DNA of 64,000 nucleotides from Verrucomicrobiaceae bacterium (lineage in GTDB: Bacteria; Verrucomicrobiota; Verrucomicrobiia; Verrucomicrobiales; Verrucomicrobiaceae), in NCBI GenBank assembly GCA_016713035.1, contig JADJPW010000004.1, forward strand, positions 372,001 through 436,000, in the 5' to 3' direction. Positions 26,494-36,122 of the stretch are shown one piece after another. The notes under the pieces were generated by a model. That model ran no database searches. It was not told the origin of the DNA and saw nothing but the letters and a program-made list of their open reading frames with translations. A program made the position numbers and the translations under genes. Position 1 is the first letter of the stretch. Every line of letters begins with the position of its first letter.

Positions 26494-27535
26494 TCAGAAC
26501 AGCTCCGCCTGTGCACGCACAGGAGGTGGAATGCCCAGCTTCTTGTAGGCGATGGGCATGGCCACTCGACCACGCGGTGTGCGCTTCAGGTAGCCCTGCA
26601 TGACGAGGTAGGGCTCATGCACGTCCTCCAAAGTGCTCGCGTCTTCTCCTACAGCGACCGCGACGCTGCCCATGCCCACGGGGCCGCCATCGAACTTGCC
26701 GATGATGGCCTCCAGGATGCGCGTATCCATGTCATCAAGGCCGCTTTCGTCGATGTCACGCATGCTCAGTGCAGCGTGAGCGACATCGCCAGTGACGATG
26801 TTCTGCGCCTTCACGAGGGCGTAGTCACGCACCCAGCGTAGCAGATGATTCGCGATACGCGGTGTGCCACGGGATCGGCGGGCGATCTCGTGTGCGCCGT
26901 CTTTTTCGATGGGCACGGTCAGCAATCGTGCGGAGCGCATCAGGATGTGCTCCAGGCTCCTCTGTGGTGTAGTAGTCCAGTCGGTTCGGGATGCCAAAAC
27001 GGCTACGCATCGGCGACGTGAGCTTCCCTGCACGCGTGGTGGCCCCCACCAAGGTGAAGGGCGGCAGGTCGAGCCGGATCGTCCGCGCTTTCGGCCCCTG
27101 GTCGATGATGATGTCCAGCCGGAAGTCCTCGATGGCTGGATACAGATACTCCTCCACGCTCGGGTGCAGGCGGTGGATTTCGTCGATGAATAAAATATCG
27201 CGCTCCTGCAGATTCGTGAGGATGCCAGCCAGATCGCCCGCACGCTCGATCTGCGGTCCGCTGGTGGTGTGCAGCTTCGTGCCGATAGCGGTAGCGATGA
27301 GATTGGCCAGTGTCGTCTTCCCCAGTCCTGGCGGGCCACAGAGCAGCACATGATCTAGCGCCTCGCCTCGCATCTTCGCTGCCTCGACCATCACGAGGAG
27401 CTGCTCCTTCACCTTTGTCTGCCCATGGAACTCCTCGAAGTCCGCTGGGCGGAGGGCGAGGTCAAAGGGAGAGTCAGGTTCGTTCAGCGCAGGATTCACG
27501 GCCTGTGATGTAGGCCCGGTTTGAAATGCTGGCAA
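26494..27535 (-). pseudogene. ruvB: Holliday junction helicase RuvB, split by a one-base frameshift
   Basis: Translation from ATG 27535 gives a good RuvB N-terminus: LRPADFEEFHGQTKVKEQL, Walker A GPPGLGKTTLA, Walker B FIDEIHRLHPSVEE, sensor 1 VGATTRAG, then RLDYYTTEE. At about 26955-26960 the frame breaks; the next frame continues LEHILMRSARLL, then GTPRIANHLLRWVRDYA, GLDDMDTRILEAI and the C-terminal winged helix (YLKRTPRGRVA). Removing one C restores a roughly 347-residue protein of normal length. All motifs are intact, so this may be a sequencing error in a living housekeeping gene. RuvB drives branch migration with RuvA. Confidence 0.92.
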
Positions 27536-27590
27536 CTACGGGCTGAGTCACAGGCTCCCCGCACCAAGCTTTGCAGCCTCCATCTTTGGC

Positions 27591-28901
27591 TTATTTCACC
27601 AGCCCTGCCGTCTTTGGACCGCGTTTGCCCAGACAGAGCAGTGATTTGTCACTGCGGATGAAGATCTGGCCCTCGCTCAGAGCCGGGCTGGCGAAGACTT
27701 TTTCCCCCAACTCGCTTTCGGCCAGCAAATCGTATTTCGCACCCGGCTTGATGCTGCGCAGGATGCCAAAGTCGTTCACGAAATACACACGCCCCTCCGC
27801 GCTGGTGAGTGAGGCGTGATGCTCACGCAAACGCTCCTCCCAGGCGATCTCGCCGCTTTTCGCATCAAAACAATGCGCCACGCCGCTATCGGACACGATC
27901 AGGAAGTGATCCCCCTCCACGATGGGTGATGGGACGTAGGCCACGCCTTTATTTGTCCGCCAGACGATGTGTGTATTCGTGACATTGCCACTGCCATCCG
28001 GCTTGATGGCCAGCAGGTGGTGCTCTGGGAAACCGCCCGTCATGTAGAGCAGGCCCGTCTTTTCGCTGAAGACGATGGAGGCCACAAATTGCTCCGTCGG
28101 GCCATCGATGATCCACAGCAGCTTCCCCGTGTGCGGATCGTAGCTGGTGACGCACATCGTGCCACTGAGCACCATCTGCATGCGTCCGCCGATTTCGCGA
28201 AGCAGCGGCACGCAGTAACTGCGGGTTTTGTTCGGCCGCTCGATGCGCCAGAGCTCTTTGCCATCCACTTTGGCCAGAGCGACGATGTAGCCATCGCCAT
28301 CGTGATCGCAGTTCACGATCACTTTGTCCTCAAACACGATGGGACTGGAGCAGAAGCCGTGCTTGCTGGAAAAAAGGCCCGGCCGCACCTGCCAGAGTGC
28401 CTTGCCGCTGAAATCATGCGCAGAGACCACGACGGTGCCCTTCGGCACCTCGCCCTTTGGAATGACGCGGCCCTCATTCGCCTTCCGCGTGGCCTCCGTG
28501 GGCGTGTTATCGAGAAAAGCCGTGAAAATGCGCTCCCCATCGGTCGCTGGCGTGCTGGAGGCCAGTGAGTTCAGCTTATGCGTGCCCTCGGGTGGGGCCT
28601 TGAGCACGGTGGACTGCCACAGCAGCTTTCCGCTGCTGCGCTCATGACAGAGCAGCACACGCTCCTCATTTTCGGCCAGTGCTGCCACATTAAAAATGCG
28701 GTCTTCCCACACGATTGGCGATGCATGGCCGCTCCCCGGCAACTCGATCTTCCAAGTCACATTTTGCTCCGCAGTGATCGGAAAGCCCACATCCGCCGAT
28801 GTGCCATCGAGCCGCGGTCCGCGCCACTGCGGCCAGTTTTCGGCAAAAAGCGGAGCACAAAGAGCAAAGAACGAAGAAAGGGTAAAAAGGCGGCGATGCA
28901 T
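27591..28901 (-). CDS. secreted PQQ-like/BamB-type beta-propeller protein
   Basis: 436 residues from ATG 28901, which opens a signal peptide (MHRRLFTLSSFFALCAPLFA) and the typical ENWPQWRGPRLDGTS. Blades: GKLLWQS, GKALWQV, GKELWRI, GKLLWII, GEIAWEE. It is the compact single-propeller version of the genes at 20.9-24.9 kb. Probably periplasmic; role unknown. The longer in-frame start at 29000 has no signal peptide and was rejected. Confidence 0.82.
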   Translation of the reverse strand: MHRRLFTLSSFFALCAPLFAENWPQWRGPRLDGTSADVGFPITAEQNVTWKIELPGSGHASPIVWEDRIFNVAALAENEERVLLCHERSSGKLLWQSTVLKAPPEGTHKLNSLASSTPATDGERIFTAFLDNTPTEATRKANEGRVIPKGEVPKGTVVVSAHDFSGKALWQVRPGLFSSKHGFCSSPIVFEDKVIVNCDHDGDGYIVALAKVDGKELWRIERPNKTRSYCVPLLREIGGRMQMVLSGTMCVTSYDPHTGKLLWIIDGPTEQFVASIVFSEKTGLLYMTGGFPEHHLLAIKPDGSGNVTNTHIVWRTNKGVAYVPSPIVEGDHFLIVSDSGVAHCFDAKSGEIAWEERLREHHASLTSAEGRVYFVNDFGILRSIKPGAKYDLLAESELGEKVFASPALSEGQIFIRSDKSLLCLGKRGPKTAGLVK

Positions 28902-29064
28902 GCAGATGCCATCAACGATGCAGGAAGCGCCGAGTTTGCGTCGGAAGCGAAACATGAGAATCCATCCACCGATTACGCAGATTTCACCGATTGAGCCCAT
29001 CTGTGAAACCTGCGTAATCTGTGGATAAAAAGGGGCCAGCGTGGTGAGTGCGGTGATTCATTGA

Positions 29065-29391
29065 TCAAAAAACATGCCGAATGACCAGCCCGGCGCAGAC
29101 GCTGGCCGTATTGGCGAGCAAGGCCGCCATCCAAGGCCTCCGCACGCCCAACCCGAGCCCCCAGAGTGCCTCGCCCATCACCGCAAAAGTCTCTGCAACG
29201 AGGAAAAGCAGCAGATACGGGCCACCCGCCCAAGGAAGGCCAAACCAGATGATCGGATGCGTGATCGTGCTCGCACCGAAGGCATAGAGAACACGCTTTG
29301 GCAGCGGTAGCTCCCTTCCCGCCAGCAGATACACCGGCACCTCGACGATCTGCGTGAGGAGAAACGCCTCATGCCACTCATGGATGCTCAT
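29065..29391 (-). CDS. small membrane protein, unknown family
   Basis: 108 residues with three to four hydrophobic segments. Notable polar residues within them: FLLTQIVEVPVYLL, STITHPIIWFGLPW and LVAETFAVMGEALW, where His, Glu and Gln sit in predicted helices. This suggests an ion-binding or enzymatic membrane protein. Its ATG overlaps the stop of the larger membrane protein by 4 nt, so both are likely one functional unit. Confidence 0.6.
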   Translation of the reverse strand: MSIHEWHEAFLLTQIVEVPVYLLAGRELPLPKRVLYAFGASTITHPIIWFGLPWAGGPYLLLFLVAETFAVMGEALWGLGLGVRRPWMAALLANTASVCAGLVIRHVF

Positions 29392-30418
29392 GCGGGCACC
29401 TCCTCACCACCTGGTCGCTCCACAAACAGCCATGTGACCGCGATCAACTCCAGGTAGCCGTGAAAGAGCGCCATGCGCAGGTAATTCTCCCTCGCGGCAG
29501 CCAGATCAAACACCGACCACAGTGCGATGCCCAGGGCGATAAACAGCGCTCCCACCAGCAACGGCGTCCCCATATCCGCCTGCAAAGCGCGGGCGCTGGC
29601 TCGAAAGGTGCGTGGCGTCTCCTGCGGCCGGTCATCCTCCGGGATCAGCCGCAGCCACACGCCGTAGTGAACCGATTGAGCAAAAGCAAACAGCAGCACC
29701 AGCCGCAGCGCCCACGGCTCTGCCAACCCGGGAGCAAGAAACGAAAGATGATAATCCGGCCCCAGGCCCGCCGGTTGCCACGCCATGCCTCGCTCCCACG
29801 GCACGAGCCAGCCCATGGAAAGCAAAACAGAGGCAGTGAGAAACAGCAGCGGCACCACCGCCTGCGCACGCATTTCCCTCCGTGGCCGCCAGCACCACCA
29901 CAGCATCACCGCGATGAAATTATGCGCATGGGCAAAAATCAGTGCCGCCAGATCCCCCACAGACCATGCCGCAGCCAGCAAGACGGCAATGACCGCTAAA
30001 GCGATCACCTTCCGCCACCACAAGCCGCGAGCCAGCACCGCCATCGCCGCACAGGCACTCAGCCCGCTCGTCATGGTGTAGCTGGAGGCTCCCGCCAATA
30101 ACAAAGGAACACCCACCGGCAGCCACAGGTCACGGCGCCGATGCAGCCCCGTCCGCAGCACCAGGTAGCGCACATCCGCCACCAGATGCGGCACCCCGAG
30201 ATGACTGGCCCCAGCGCCAACAGCCAAAATGGCGAAATCAGCGTCGCAGCGAGCGAAAATCCCACCACACCGCAACCCGCCACCATCACCCGCAGCTCAC
30301 GCCGCCGCACCAGCGGCTTCGCCAGCGGGCCGAGCAACTTCAGCATCGCCCAGCGCCCCCAGTCCAGCGGTGCTAAGACCGCTGAGACATTCGCTGGCAG
30401 CTTGGGTTCCAGGCTCAT
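29388..30418 (-). pseudogene. His-rich polytopic membrane protein, split by a one-base frameshift
   Basis: From ATG 30418 (MSLEPKLPANVSAV) the sequence runs in frame to PFWLLALGPVI, then the good frame shifts at about 30200 to GVPHLVADVRYLVLR and continues to the stop at 29388. Restoring one C gives a protein of about 343 residues with 8 or more helices. Conserved-looking His sites lie in or near helices: GVPHLVADVRYLV, FAHAHNFIAV, SVHYGVWLRL, FHGYLELI. The pattern recalls membrane di-iron or carotenoid-type enzymes but no family is certain. Either a sequencing error or a recent mutation. Confidence 0.6.
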
Positions 30419-30466
30419 GAGATGGTGATTGACGGTCTTTGTGCGGGCTGTCAGCATTCTGCCGTC

Positions 30467-30636
30467 ATGAACATCAAACGCCATCTTTTTCCATTCCTCG
30501 GCTCCCTCGTCTTGATCGCCGACGTCACCCCCCCCCAGGTCCGACTCCCAGTCAGCCCTCCAGCCCAGGCTGCACTATGCGGAAGACATCCCAATCGACT
30601 GCGGCCATCAAAATGCCGAAGCCAAAGAAGGCCTGA
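30467..30636 (+). other. possible small secreted peptide, frame broken at a poly-C tract
   Basis: ATG 30467 opens MNIKRHLFPFLGSLVLIADV, a plausible signal or lipoprotein leader. A run of nine C (30528-30536) then leads into an adjacent frame that ends after KMPKPKKA at 30636. Joining the frames gives about 56 residues. The homopolymer makes either a sequencing error or phase variation possible. Weak evidence. Confidence 0.25.
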
Positions 30637-32388
30637 TCACATCCGCTCCGTCGTCTGGATGCCCAGCAGGCCGAGACCGGTCTTCAGCACACGGCTGGTG
30701 GCTTCGCAGAGCGTGAGGCGGGTGTTTTTGACGGTGCCTTCAGCTCGCAAGACGTTACAGGCTTCAAAGAAGGCATGGTAGGCCGAGGCCAGCTCGTAGA
30801 GGTAGTTCGCGAGCAGGTTCGGCCGATGGTCGTCGAGGATGTCGTGGGCGTTTTCGGCGAATTGGGCCAGTTTCATCGCCAGGGCACGCTCAGCGGGCTC
30901 GGTGAGCACTAAATCGGGCGTGAGGGTGACTTCGCCATCGAGCTTGCGGAAGATGCTGCGAGTGCGGACGTAGGCATTCAGCAGATAAGGCGCGGTGTTG
31001 CCTTGTAGGCTCAACATTTTGTCCCAACTGAATTTGTAGTCGGTAAGGCGGTTCTGGCTGAGCTCGGCGTATTTCACGGCTCCAGAGCCGATGATGCGGG
31101 CGATCTGGTCTTTTTCCTCAGCGGTGAAGCCTTGCTCTTTTTCATCGGCAGCAGCGCGGGAGCGCTCGATGGCCTCGTCGATGACCTCCAGCAGGCCCAC
31201 GGTCTCGCCGCTGCGGGTTTTGAACATCTTGCCATCCGGCCCCAAAATGCTGCCAAAGGCGATGTGCGTCATTTTTGTGGTCACACCGCGACGCTGCGCT
31301 GCGGCGAAGACCTGGCGGAAGTGCAGCTGCTGCGGCGCACCCACGACATACCAGATCTCGTCCGCTTTCCACTCCCGCACGCGGTAGTCGATCGTAGCGA
31401 GGTCCGTGGTGGCATAGAGGAAGCCGCCATCGCCTTTGCGGATGATGCACGGCGCGGCCTTCCACTCGTCCTTCTCCTTGATGAGGAAGGGATCGGCCTC
31501 CGGCTTCACGCTGCCATCGCTGAACACGACCGTCGCACCGTCACTGATGGTGGCGATGTCCTTTGCGAGCATGTCAGCCACCAGCGGGGCCAAAGCGTCG
31601 TTGTAGAAGCTCTCGCCCAGGTAGTGGTCAAAGCTGATGTCGAGCGTGGAATACACCTTTTCGAGCTGCTCCAGTGTGAGCCGCACGCACTCCTTCCAGA
31701 TGGCGAGATTCTCGGCATCGCCCTGCTGCAGCTTCACCAGCTCGCCTTTGCAAGTCTCCAAGACGCTCTCATCCGCCTTCGACGCCGCATTGACGGCTTT
31801 ATACACACTCACCAGCTCATGAATCGGGTCCGCTTTGAGCTTCGCCTGATCGAGCTGCGTCTTCCAGCCATGGATGATCATGCCAAACTGCGTGCCCCAG
31901 TCGCCGACGTGGTTGTCGGTGATGACCTTGTGCCCGATGAAGCGGGCCACGCGTGCCAGCGAGTCACCGATGAAGGTGCTGCGGATGTGGCCGACGTGCA
32001 TCGGCTTGGCGATGTTCGGCGCGGAGAAATCGACCACGATGGTCTTCGGCTGCACCACCGCTGGCACGCCGACTTTGTCATCAGAGACGATCACCGCGAG
32101 CCTTTGCGCCAAAGCAGCCGCACTGAGCGTGAAATTGAGGAACCCAGGCCCGTCGATGCTGGTCTTTTCGCACAAATCCGCCACGTCCAGCTTGTCCACG
32201 ATCTGCTGCGCCAGCGCCCGCGGATTCGCCTTCACCTGCTTCGCCAAAACCATCGCCGCATTGCTCTGGTAGTCGCCGTAGCGAGCATCAGACGCGATAA
32301 CGACATTCGGAGTGAAGCCAGCAGGCAATTCGATGCCTGCCGCAGAGAAAGCAGCTTGGAGACGGGACGTAAGGACAGCGCGGAACAT
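30637..32388 (-). CDS. argS: arginyl-tRNA synthetase
   Basis: 583 residues. An N-terminal Add1 domain is followed by the class I HIGH signature in the form SAPNIAKPMHVGHIRSTFIG, HVGDWGTQFGMIIHG, and the anticodon-binding domain with DYKFSWDKMLSLQGNTAPYL. Length and order are normal. It charges tRNA-Arg in the cytoplasm. The leader motif at 32415 lies just upstream. The gene converges on the small frame ending at 30636. Confidence 0.96.
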   Translation of the reverse strand: MFRAVLTSRLQAAFSAAGIELPAGFTPNVVIASDARYGDYQSNAAMVLAKQVKANPRALAQQIVDKLDVADLCEKTSIDGPGFLNFTLSAAALAQRLAVIVSDDKVGVPAVVQPKTIVVDFSAPNIAKPMHVGHIRSTFIGDSLARVARFIGHKVITDNHVGDWGTQFGMIIHGWKTQLDQAKLKADPIHELVSVYKAVNAASKADESVLETCKGELVKLQQGDAENLAIWKECVRLTLEQLEKVYSTLDISFDHYLGESFYNDALAPLVADMLAKDIATISDGATVVFSDGSVKPEADPFLIKEKDEWKAAPCIIRKGDGGFLYATTDLATIDYRVREWKADEIWYVVGAPQQLHFRQVFAAAQRRGVTTKMTHIAFGSILGPDGKMFKTRSGETVGLLEVIDEAIERSRAAADEKEQGFTAEEKDQIARIIGSGAVKYAELSQNRLTDYKFSWDKMLSLQGNTAPYLLNAYVRTRSIFRKLDGEVTLTPDLVLTEPAERALAMKLAQFAENAHDILDDHRPNLLANYLYELASAYHAFFEACNVLRAEGTVKNTRLTLCEATSRVLKTGLGLLGIQTTERM

Positions 32389-32414
32389 GGGGAGCGGACA
32401 GTGAATGACGAAAC

Positions 32415-32427
32415 CAGAATGTCGAAT
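32415..32427 (-). repeat. shared upstream leader motif, copy 2
   Basis: CAGAATGTCGAAT on the + strand, 27 nt before the argS ATG, preceded by AATGACGAA. Read towards argS it is ATTCGACATTCTG then TTCGTCATT. Confidence 0.5.
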
Positions 32428-32441
32428 GCGGATTCAGTGGC

Positions 32442-32581
32442 TCAAACACGCAGCTGAGCCCGCCGCCGGGCTTCTTCGATGACGGCCACTGACAAACGAA
32501 AGCCTGCCGCTTGCAACTGGCTCAAAGCACCCTCGAATGAAACGAGTCCACGCCTTCTGGGATGTCCAAGGTCACAGTCAT
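32442..32581 (-). pseudogene. relic of a UPF0175-DUF3368 toxin-antitoxin module
   Basis: ATG 32581 starts MTVTLDIPEGVDSF, which looks like the N-terminus of a UPF0175-type antitoxin, and stops at 32522. Overlapping it in another frame and ending at 32442 is GALSQLQAAGFRLSVAVIEE followed by ARRRAQ, which resembles the C-terminal helices of DUF3368 PIN-like toxins. Everything between is missing, as expected after an internal deletion fusing the two genes. Both fragments are short and recognised from memory. Confidence 0.45.
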
Positions 32582-32782
32582 GCGCTGATCTATCACACGC
32601 CGCAGAATGTCGCAACTCAGTTGGCAGACCCCGAAACAACTTCGGCAAGTAGCCTCCAAGCACACCTTGAGGATAAAAACTGAAAGTAGCCGTTAGACGG
32701 CTGCTGCGGCCTATTTCCATGCATCCCCAGTCATTCTCAAGCCAGTATTTGAAAGTAGAATTGAAAGCTGCCGCGTGAAACT

Positions 32783-33796
32783 TCAGGGCGCTGTCGCTTC
32801 TTCCTGTGCCTGCATGAGCTCCTCTTGATGCCTGAAATATGCGGCGAGGATGTCATCTAGCTGCGCGAGGCTGGAGACGTGGCTGAAGTGCTGACGGAGC
32901 CATTTGCCGCCAGGGATGGACTTGGTGTAGTTCATGAGGCGGTTCCGCATGCTGCGGATCATCTCGAATTCTCGGCCTCGGCCATCATGGGCGATGGCTT
33001 GTTGGCAATGGCGGCGCATGAAGTTGAAGCGGTCCTCGATGCTGGCGGGTGTTGCCTGCTGTCCGGTGGCGAGGAAGTGCTTCGCCTCACCAAAGACCCA
33101 CGGATTCGTCATGGCGGCGCGGCCGATCATGATGCCACGCACGTTCGTCTGCGAGCGGCGGAGCTGCACGTCTTGGCCGGTGTGAATGTCGCCATTACCT
33201 ATGACGGGGATCTTCACAGCGTCGGCGACCTGGGCGATGACTTCCCAGTCGGCGAGGCCGGTGTAGCCCTGAGCACGGGTTCGGCCATGGACGGCGATGG
33301 CCTGGATGCCGCTATCCTCCAAAATGCGTGCGACTTGGACGGCGTTGATGTTTTCGGCGTCCCAGCCGATGCGCATCTTGGCAGTGACGGGGATGGGGAC
33401 GGCCTTGGCGACCTCTGCGGCGACATTTTGGAGCAAGGGACAGTCTTTGAGCAGGGAGGAGCCGCCGTTTTTGGAGACGACCTTGTTCACCGGGCAGCCG
33501 AAATTGATGTCGATGAAGTCGGGCTGCTTCCAGTCGATGATTTTCCGCGCGGCCTCGCCCATGCGCACCCCATCTGCCCCGAAAAGCTGCACTCCGAGCG
33601 GGCGCTGGGCATCATCAAACTCGGTATAGTGCCGGGTGCGGTCATCACGCTGCAAAATGCCCTCTGCGCTCACAAACTCAGTCACCATGACATCCGCGCC
33701 TAGCTCCTTGCACATGCGTCGAAAAGTCACGTCCGTGACACCCGCCATGGGAGCGAGGTAGAGGGGAAAGTGACCATTGGAGAGCCAGGAAAGCAT
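32783..33796 (-). CDS. tRNA-dihydrouridine synthase (DusB-like)
   Basis: 337 residues forming an FMN-binding TIM barrel: YLAPMAGVTDVTFRRMCKEL, GVQLFGAD, FIDINFGCPVNKVVSKNGG with the catalytic Cys, AVHGRTRAQGYTGLADWE, IPVIGNGDI and GIMIGRAAMTNPW. A C-terminal helical tRNA-binding domain follows. It reduces uridine in tRNA to dihydrouridine with NADPH. The leader motif at 33822 is 25 nt upstream of its ATG. Confidence 0.94.
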   Translation of the reverse strand: MLSWLSNGHFPLYLAPMAGVTDVTFRRMCKELGADVMVTEFVSAEGILQRDDRTRHYTEFDDAQRPLGVQLFGADGVRMGEAARKIIDWKQPDFIDINFGCPVNKVVSKNGGSSLLKDCPLLQNVAAEVAKAVPIPVTAKMRIGWDAENINAVQVARILEDSGIQAIAVHGRTRAQGYTGLADWEVIAQVADAVKIPVIGNGDIHTGQDVQLRRSQTNVRGIMIGRAAMTNPWVFGEAKHFLATGQQATPASIEDRFNFMRRHCQQAIAHDGRGREFEMIRSMRNRLMNYTKSIPGGKWLRQHFSHVSSLAQLDDILAAYFRHQEELMQAQEEATAP

Positions 33797-33821
33797 GCTG
33801 GCTGGCTGATAAATGACGAAT

Positions 33822-33834
33822 GCAGAATGTCGAA
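33822..33834 (-). repeat. shared upstream leader motif, copy 3
   Basis: CAGAATGTCGAAT on the + strand, preceded by AATGACGAATG, just before the dus start. Same arrangement as at argS. Confidence 0.5.
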
Positions 33835-33947
33835 TGGATAGCTGCTGTCATTCTCGCCCCTCGACACCTCGGCCCTAAGAAGTGAGGTCAGCTATTGACA
33901 TGCTTTTTTGAGCAAATGTCTCTGGATGTCGCGTTACTGCCAATCTC

Positions 33948-34637
33948 ATGAAATACGCCCTATTCCTCCTCTTGTCCTTCGCACTGACTCTTCAGGCCCA
34001 GAGCGAAAAACCGGAGGCCAAAGGGAAGATCAAGCGTGCGGCGAGTACTGTGACCGCTCCGATCCAAGATGTGGCTGGTCTGCCACGCGTTTTGCTCATC
34101 GGGGACTCGATCTCCATGGGCTACACACTGCCGACTCGAAAGCTTTTGGAGAAAAAGGCCAATGTGCACCGCATCCCACAAAACGGCGGACCGACCAAGA
34201 ACGGCACAGCAAACATCGAAAAATGGCTCGGAACTGGGAAGTGGGATGTCATTCACTTCAACTGGGGCATCCACGACTTGAAATTCATGCCTGATGGCAA
34301 ACGCCAAGTCGAGGCGGCTGATTACGAGAAGAATCTCCGCACTCTCGTAGCCCGCATGAAGCAGACTGGCGCTACACTCATCTGGGCCAGCACCACGCCG
34401 ATACCGGAAGGTGAACTGAACCCATCGCGCCGCTTTGGCAGCGTCAAGGAATACAACGACATCGCCGCCCGTGTCATGGCCGAGAACGGCGTCATCATCA
34501 ATGACCTCAATGCATACATAGCGCCTGAGTTCGATCGTCTGCACAATCCCAAAGACCTGCACTACGGTGCTGAAGGCTATGAGTTTTTGGCCAAGAAAGT
34601 CGCAGAAGAAATCTCCAAGGTTCTGGCCACTCGATAG
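33948..34637 (+). CDS. secreted SGNH/GDSL hydrolase
   Basis: 229 residues with a signal peptide (MKYALFLLLSFALTLQAQ). SGNH blocks: I VLLIGDSISMGY with the nucleophilic Ser; II the QNGGPTKNG Gly; III NWGIHDLK; V PKDLHYG with Asp and His. Probably a periplasmic carbohydrate esterase or lipase. It stands alone, converging on the dead sulfatase gene. Confidence 0.86.
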   Translation: MKYALFLLLSFALTLQAQSEKPEAKGKIKRAASTVTAPIQDVAGLPRVLLIGDSISMGYTLPTRKLLEKKANVHRIPQNGGPTKNGTANIEKWLGTGKWDVIHFNWGIHDLKFMPDGKRQVEAADYEKNLRTLVARMKQTGATLIWASTTPIPEGELNPSRRFGSVKEYNDIAARVMAENGVIINDLNAYIAPEFDRLHNPKDLHYGAEGYEFLAKKVAEEISKVLATR

Positions 34638-34656
34638 AGATTCCTAAAGCCCTGCA

Positions 34657-36040
34657 TCACTTCGCCTTCTTTGCCGCCCGCTGAGGCGATGTAGGATCTT
34701 CATTCGGCGTGCCGGGCCAGAGCGGAGTCACGTTTTTCGCGTTCCAGTCGTCCCAGGCATTCGAGAGCTCCGCGACGAGCTGCGGATGCTCCGCGGCGAG
34801 ATTTTTCGTCTCACCGATGTCAGCGTCCAAATCGAAGAGCTGCCATCCGGACTGCGTTTTGGCCTCAAAGTCGCGGAAATCGACAAGTTTCCATTTTCCG
34901 CGTCGGATGGCCTTTTGCGGCCCGAAGCGCCACGCGAGTGATTCATGCGGTGCGTCGGCTTTTTCGCTTTTGAGGTGCGGGAGGAGGTTTACGCCTTCGG
35001 TTCCTTTGGGCGCTTTCGTTCCTGCCACACTCGCGGCCGTCGGCAGCACATCGAGTGCGCTCACGGGATGCTCATACACCTTGCCCGCAGGCAGCTTGCC
35101 GGCCCAAGAGACGAAAAACGGCACGCGGATGCCGCCTTCAAGCGCCTGGCCTTTGTCGCCGCGCAGGGGTGTGTTGATGCCGGTGTTTGTGGCAAAGAAC
35201 GGGCGCTTTCCGCTGCCGCCGTTGTCGCTGAAGAAGAACACGAGCGTGTTCGGGTGCTTCGCTTTGAGTTCCGCCGTGATGCGGCCGATGGCGTCATCGA
35301 GTCCGAGCAGCAGCGAGAGATAACCGCGCCGTGCGGGATTCTTCACCTCGGCTGGCAGACGGCTCTGATGCTTCTCCACGATCTCCAGCGGCGTGTGGAC
35401 GGCGTTATAGGCCAGGTAAAGGAACCACGGCTTGCCACTGTGGCGATTCATGAAGCTCAAAGCCTCATCCGTGAACAAATCCGTCGTGTAGCCATCAAGC
35501 TTCTGCGGCTCGCGACCGCGATAGATGAGGTCGTGCGAGTGCGCCGTGCCGAATTTTGGCTCCGCGTCCTTGTGCAGCAGGAAATTGTGCCCGCCGACGA
35601 GAAAGCCGAAGTACTCATCAAACCCGCGCGACTACGGATGATGCGCCGCATCGAATCCTTGGTGCCATTTGCCGATCAAGGCCGTCGCATAGCCTGCGTC
35701 GTGCATCACATTCGCGATCGTGCGTTGATCGAGCGGCAGGCCGAGCTTTGCCTCATCGCCCACATGCGGATTGAACTCATGCCCGAACCGCGTCGCCGCC
35801 TTCCCGGTCAAAAAGCCCGCCCGCGAAGGGCTGCAATACGGCGCTGAGACATACCCACTCGTGCACCGCACCCCCGATGCCGCCAGCGCATCAATATTCG
35901 GCGTCGGCACCTCTTTCCCGCCATGCACGCCGATGTCCGCGTAGCCGAGGTCGTCGGCGATGATGACAAGCACATTCGGCTGCGCCGCGAAGAGCGAAGG
36001 GCAGAGGGCAGAGGGCGAAGAGGAGGAAGAGGCGTTTCAT
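34657..36040 (-). pseudogene. sulfatase with an N-terminal frameshift and an in-frame stop
   Basis: ATG 36040 opens a signal peptide (MKRLFLLFALCPLPFA); about 40-55 nt later the frame shifts by one base within a CTCTGCC/CTTCGC microrepeat (35985-36000). The next frame has the sulfatase start (VIIADDLGYADIG) and the formylglycine motif CSPSR in APYCSPSRAGFLTG. It hits a TAG at 35632-35634, after which the same frame continues SRGFDEYFGFLVGGHN, SDNGGSGKRPFF and LRGDKGQALEGGIRVPF to 34657. Two independent lesions make this a likely true pseudogene of a secreted sulfatase, whose original substrate was probably a sulfated glycan. Confidence 0.85.
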
Positions 36041-36122
36041 GTCAGTGGACATAAACAACCGCTTGAAGCCCCTCTGTCAGTCTAAGATTGAGTTTTTAAA
36101 TCAGCCTGTTAGCCTCGCGTTC

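Noticed and set aside
31132..32457. A 441-residue antisense frame over argS
   Set aside because: argS is certain by HVGH and length; the antisense frame is a codon-structure shadow.
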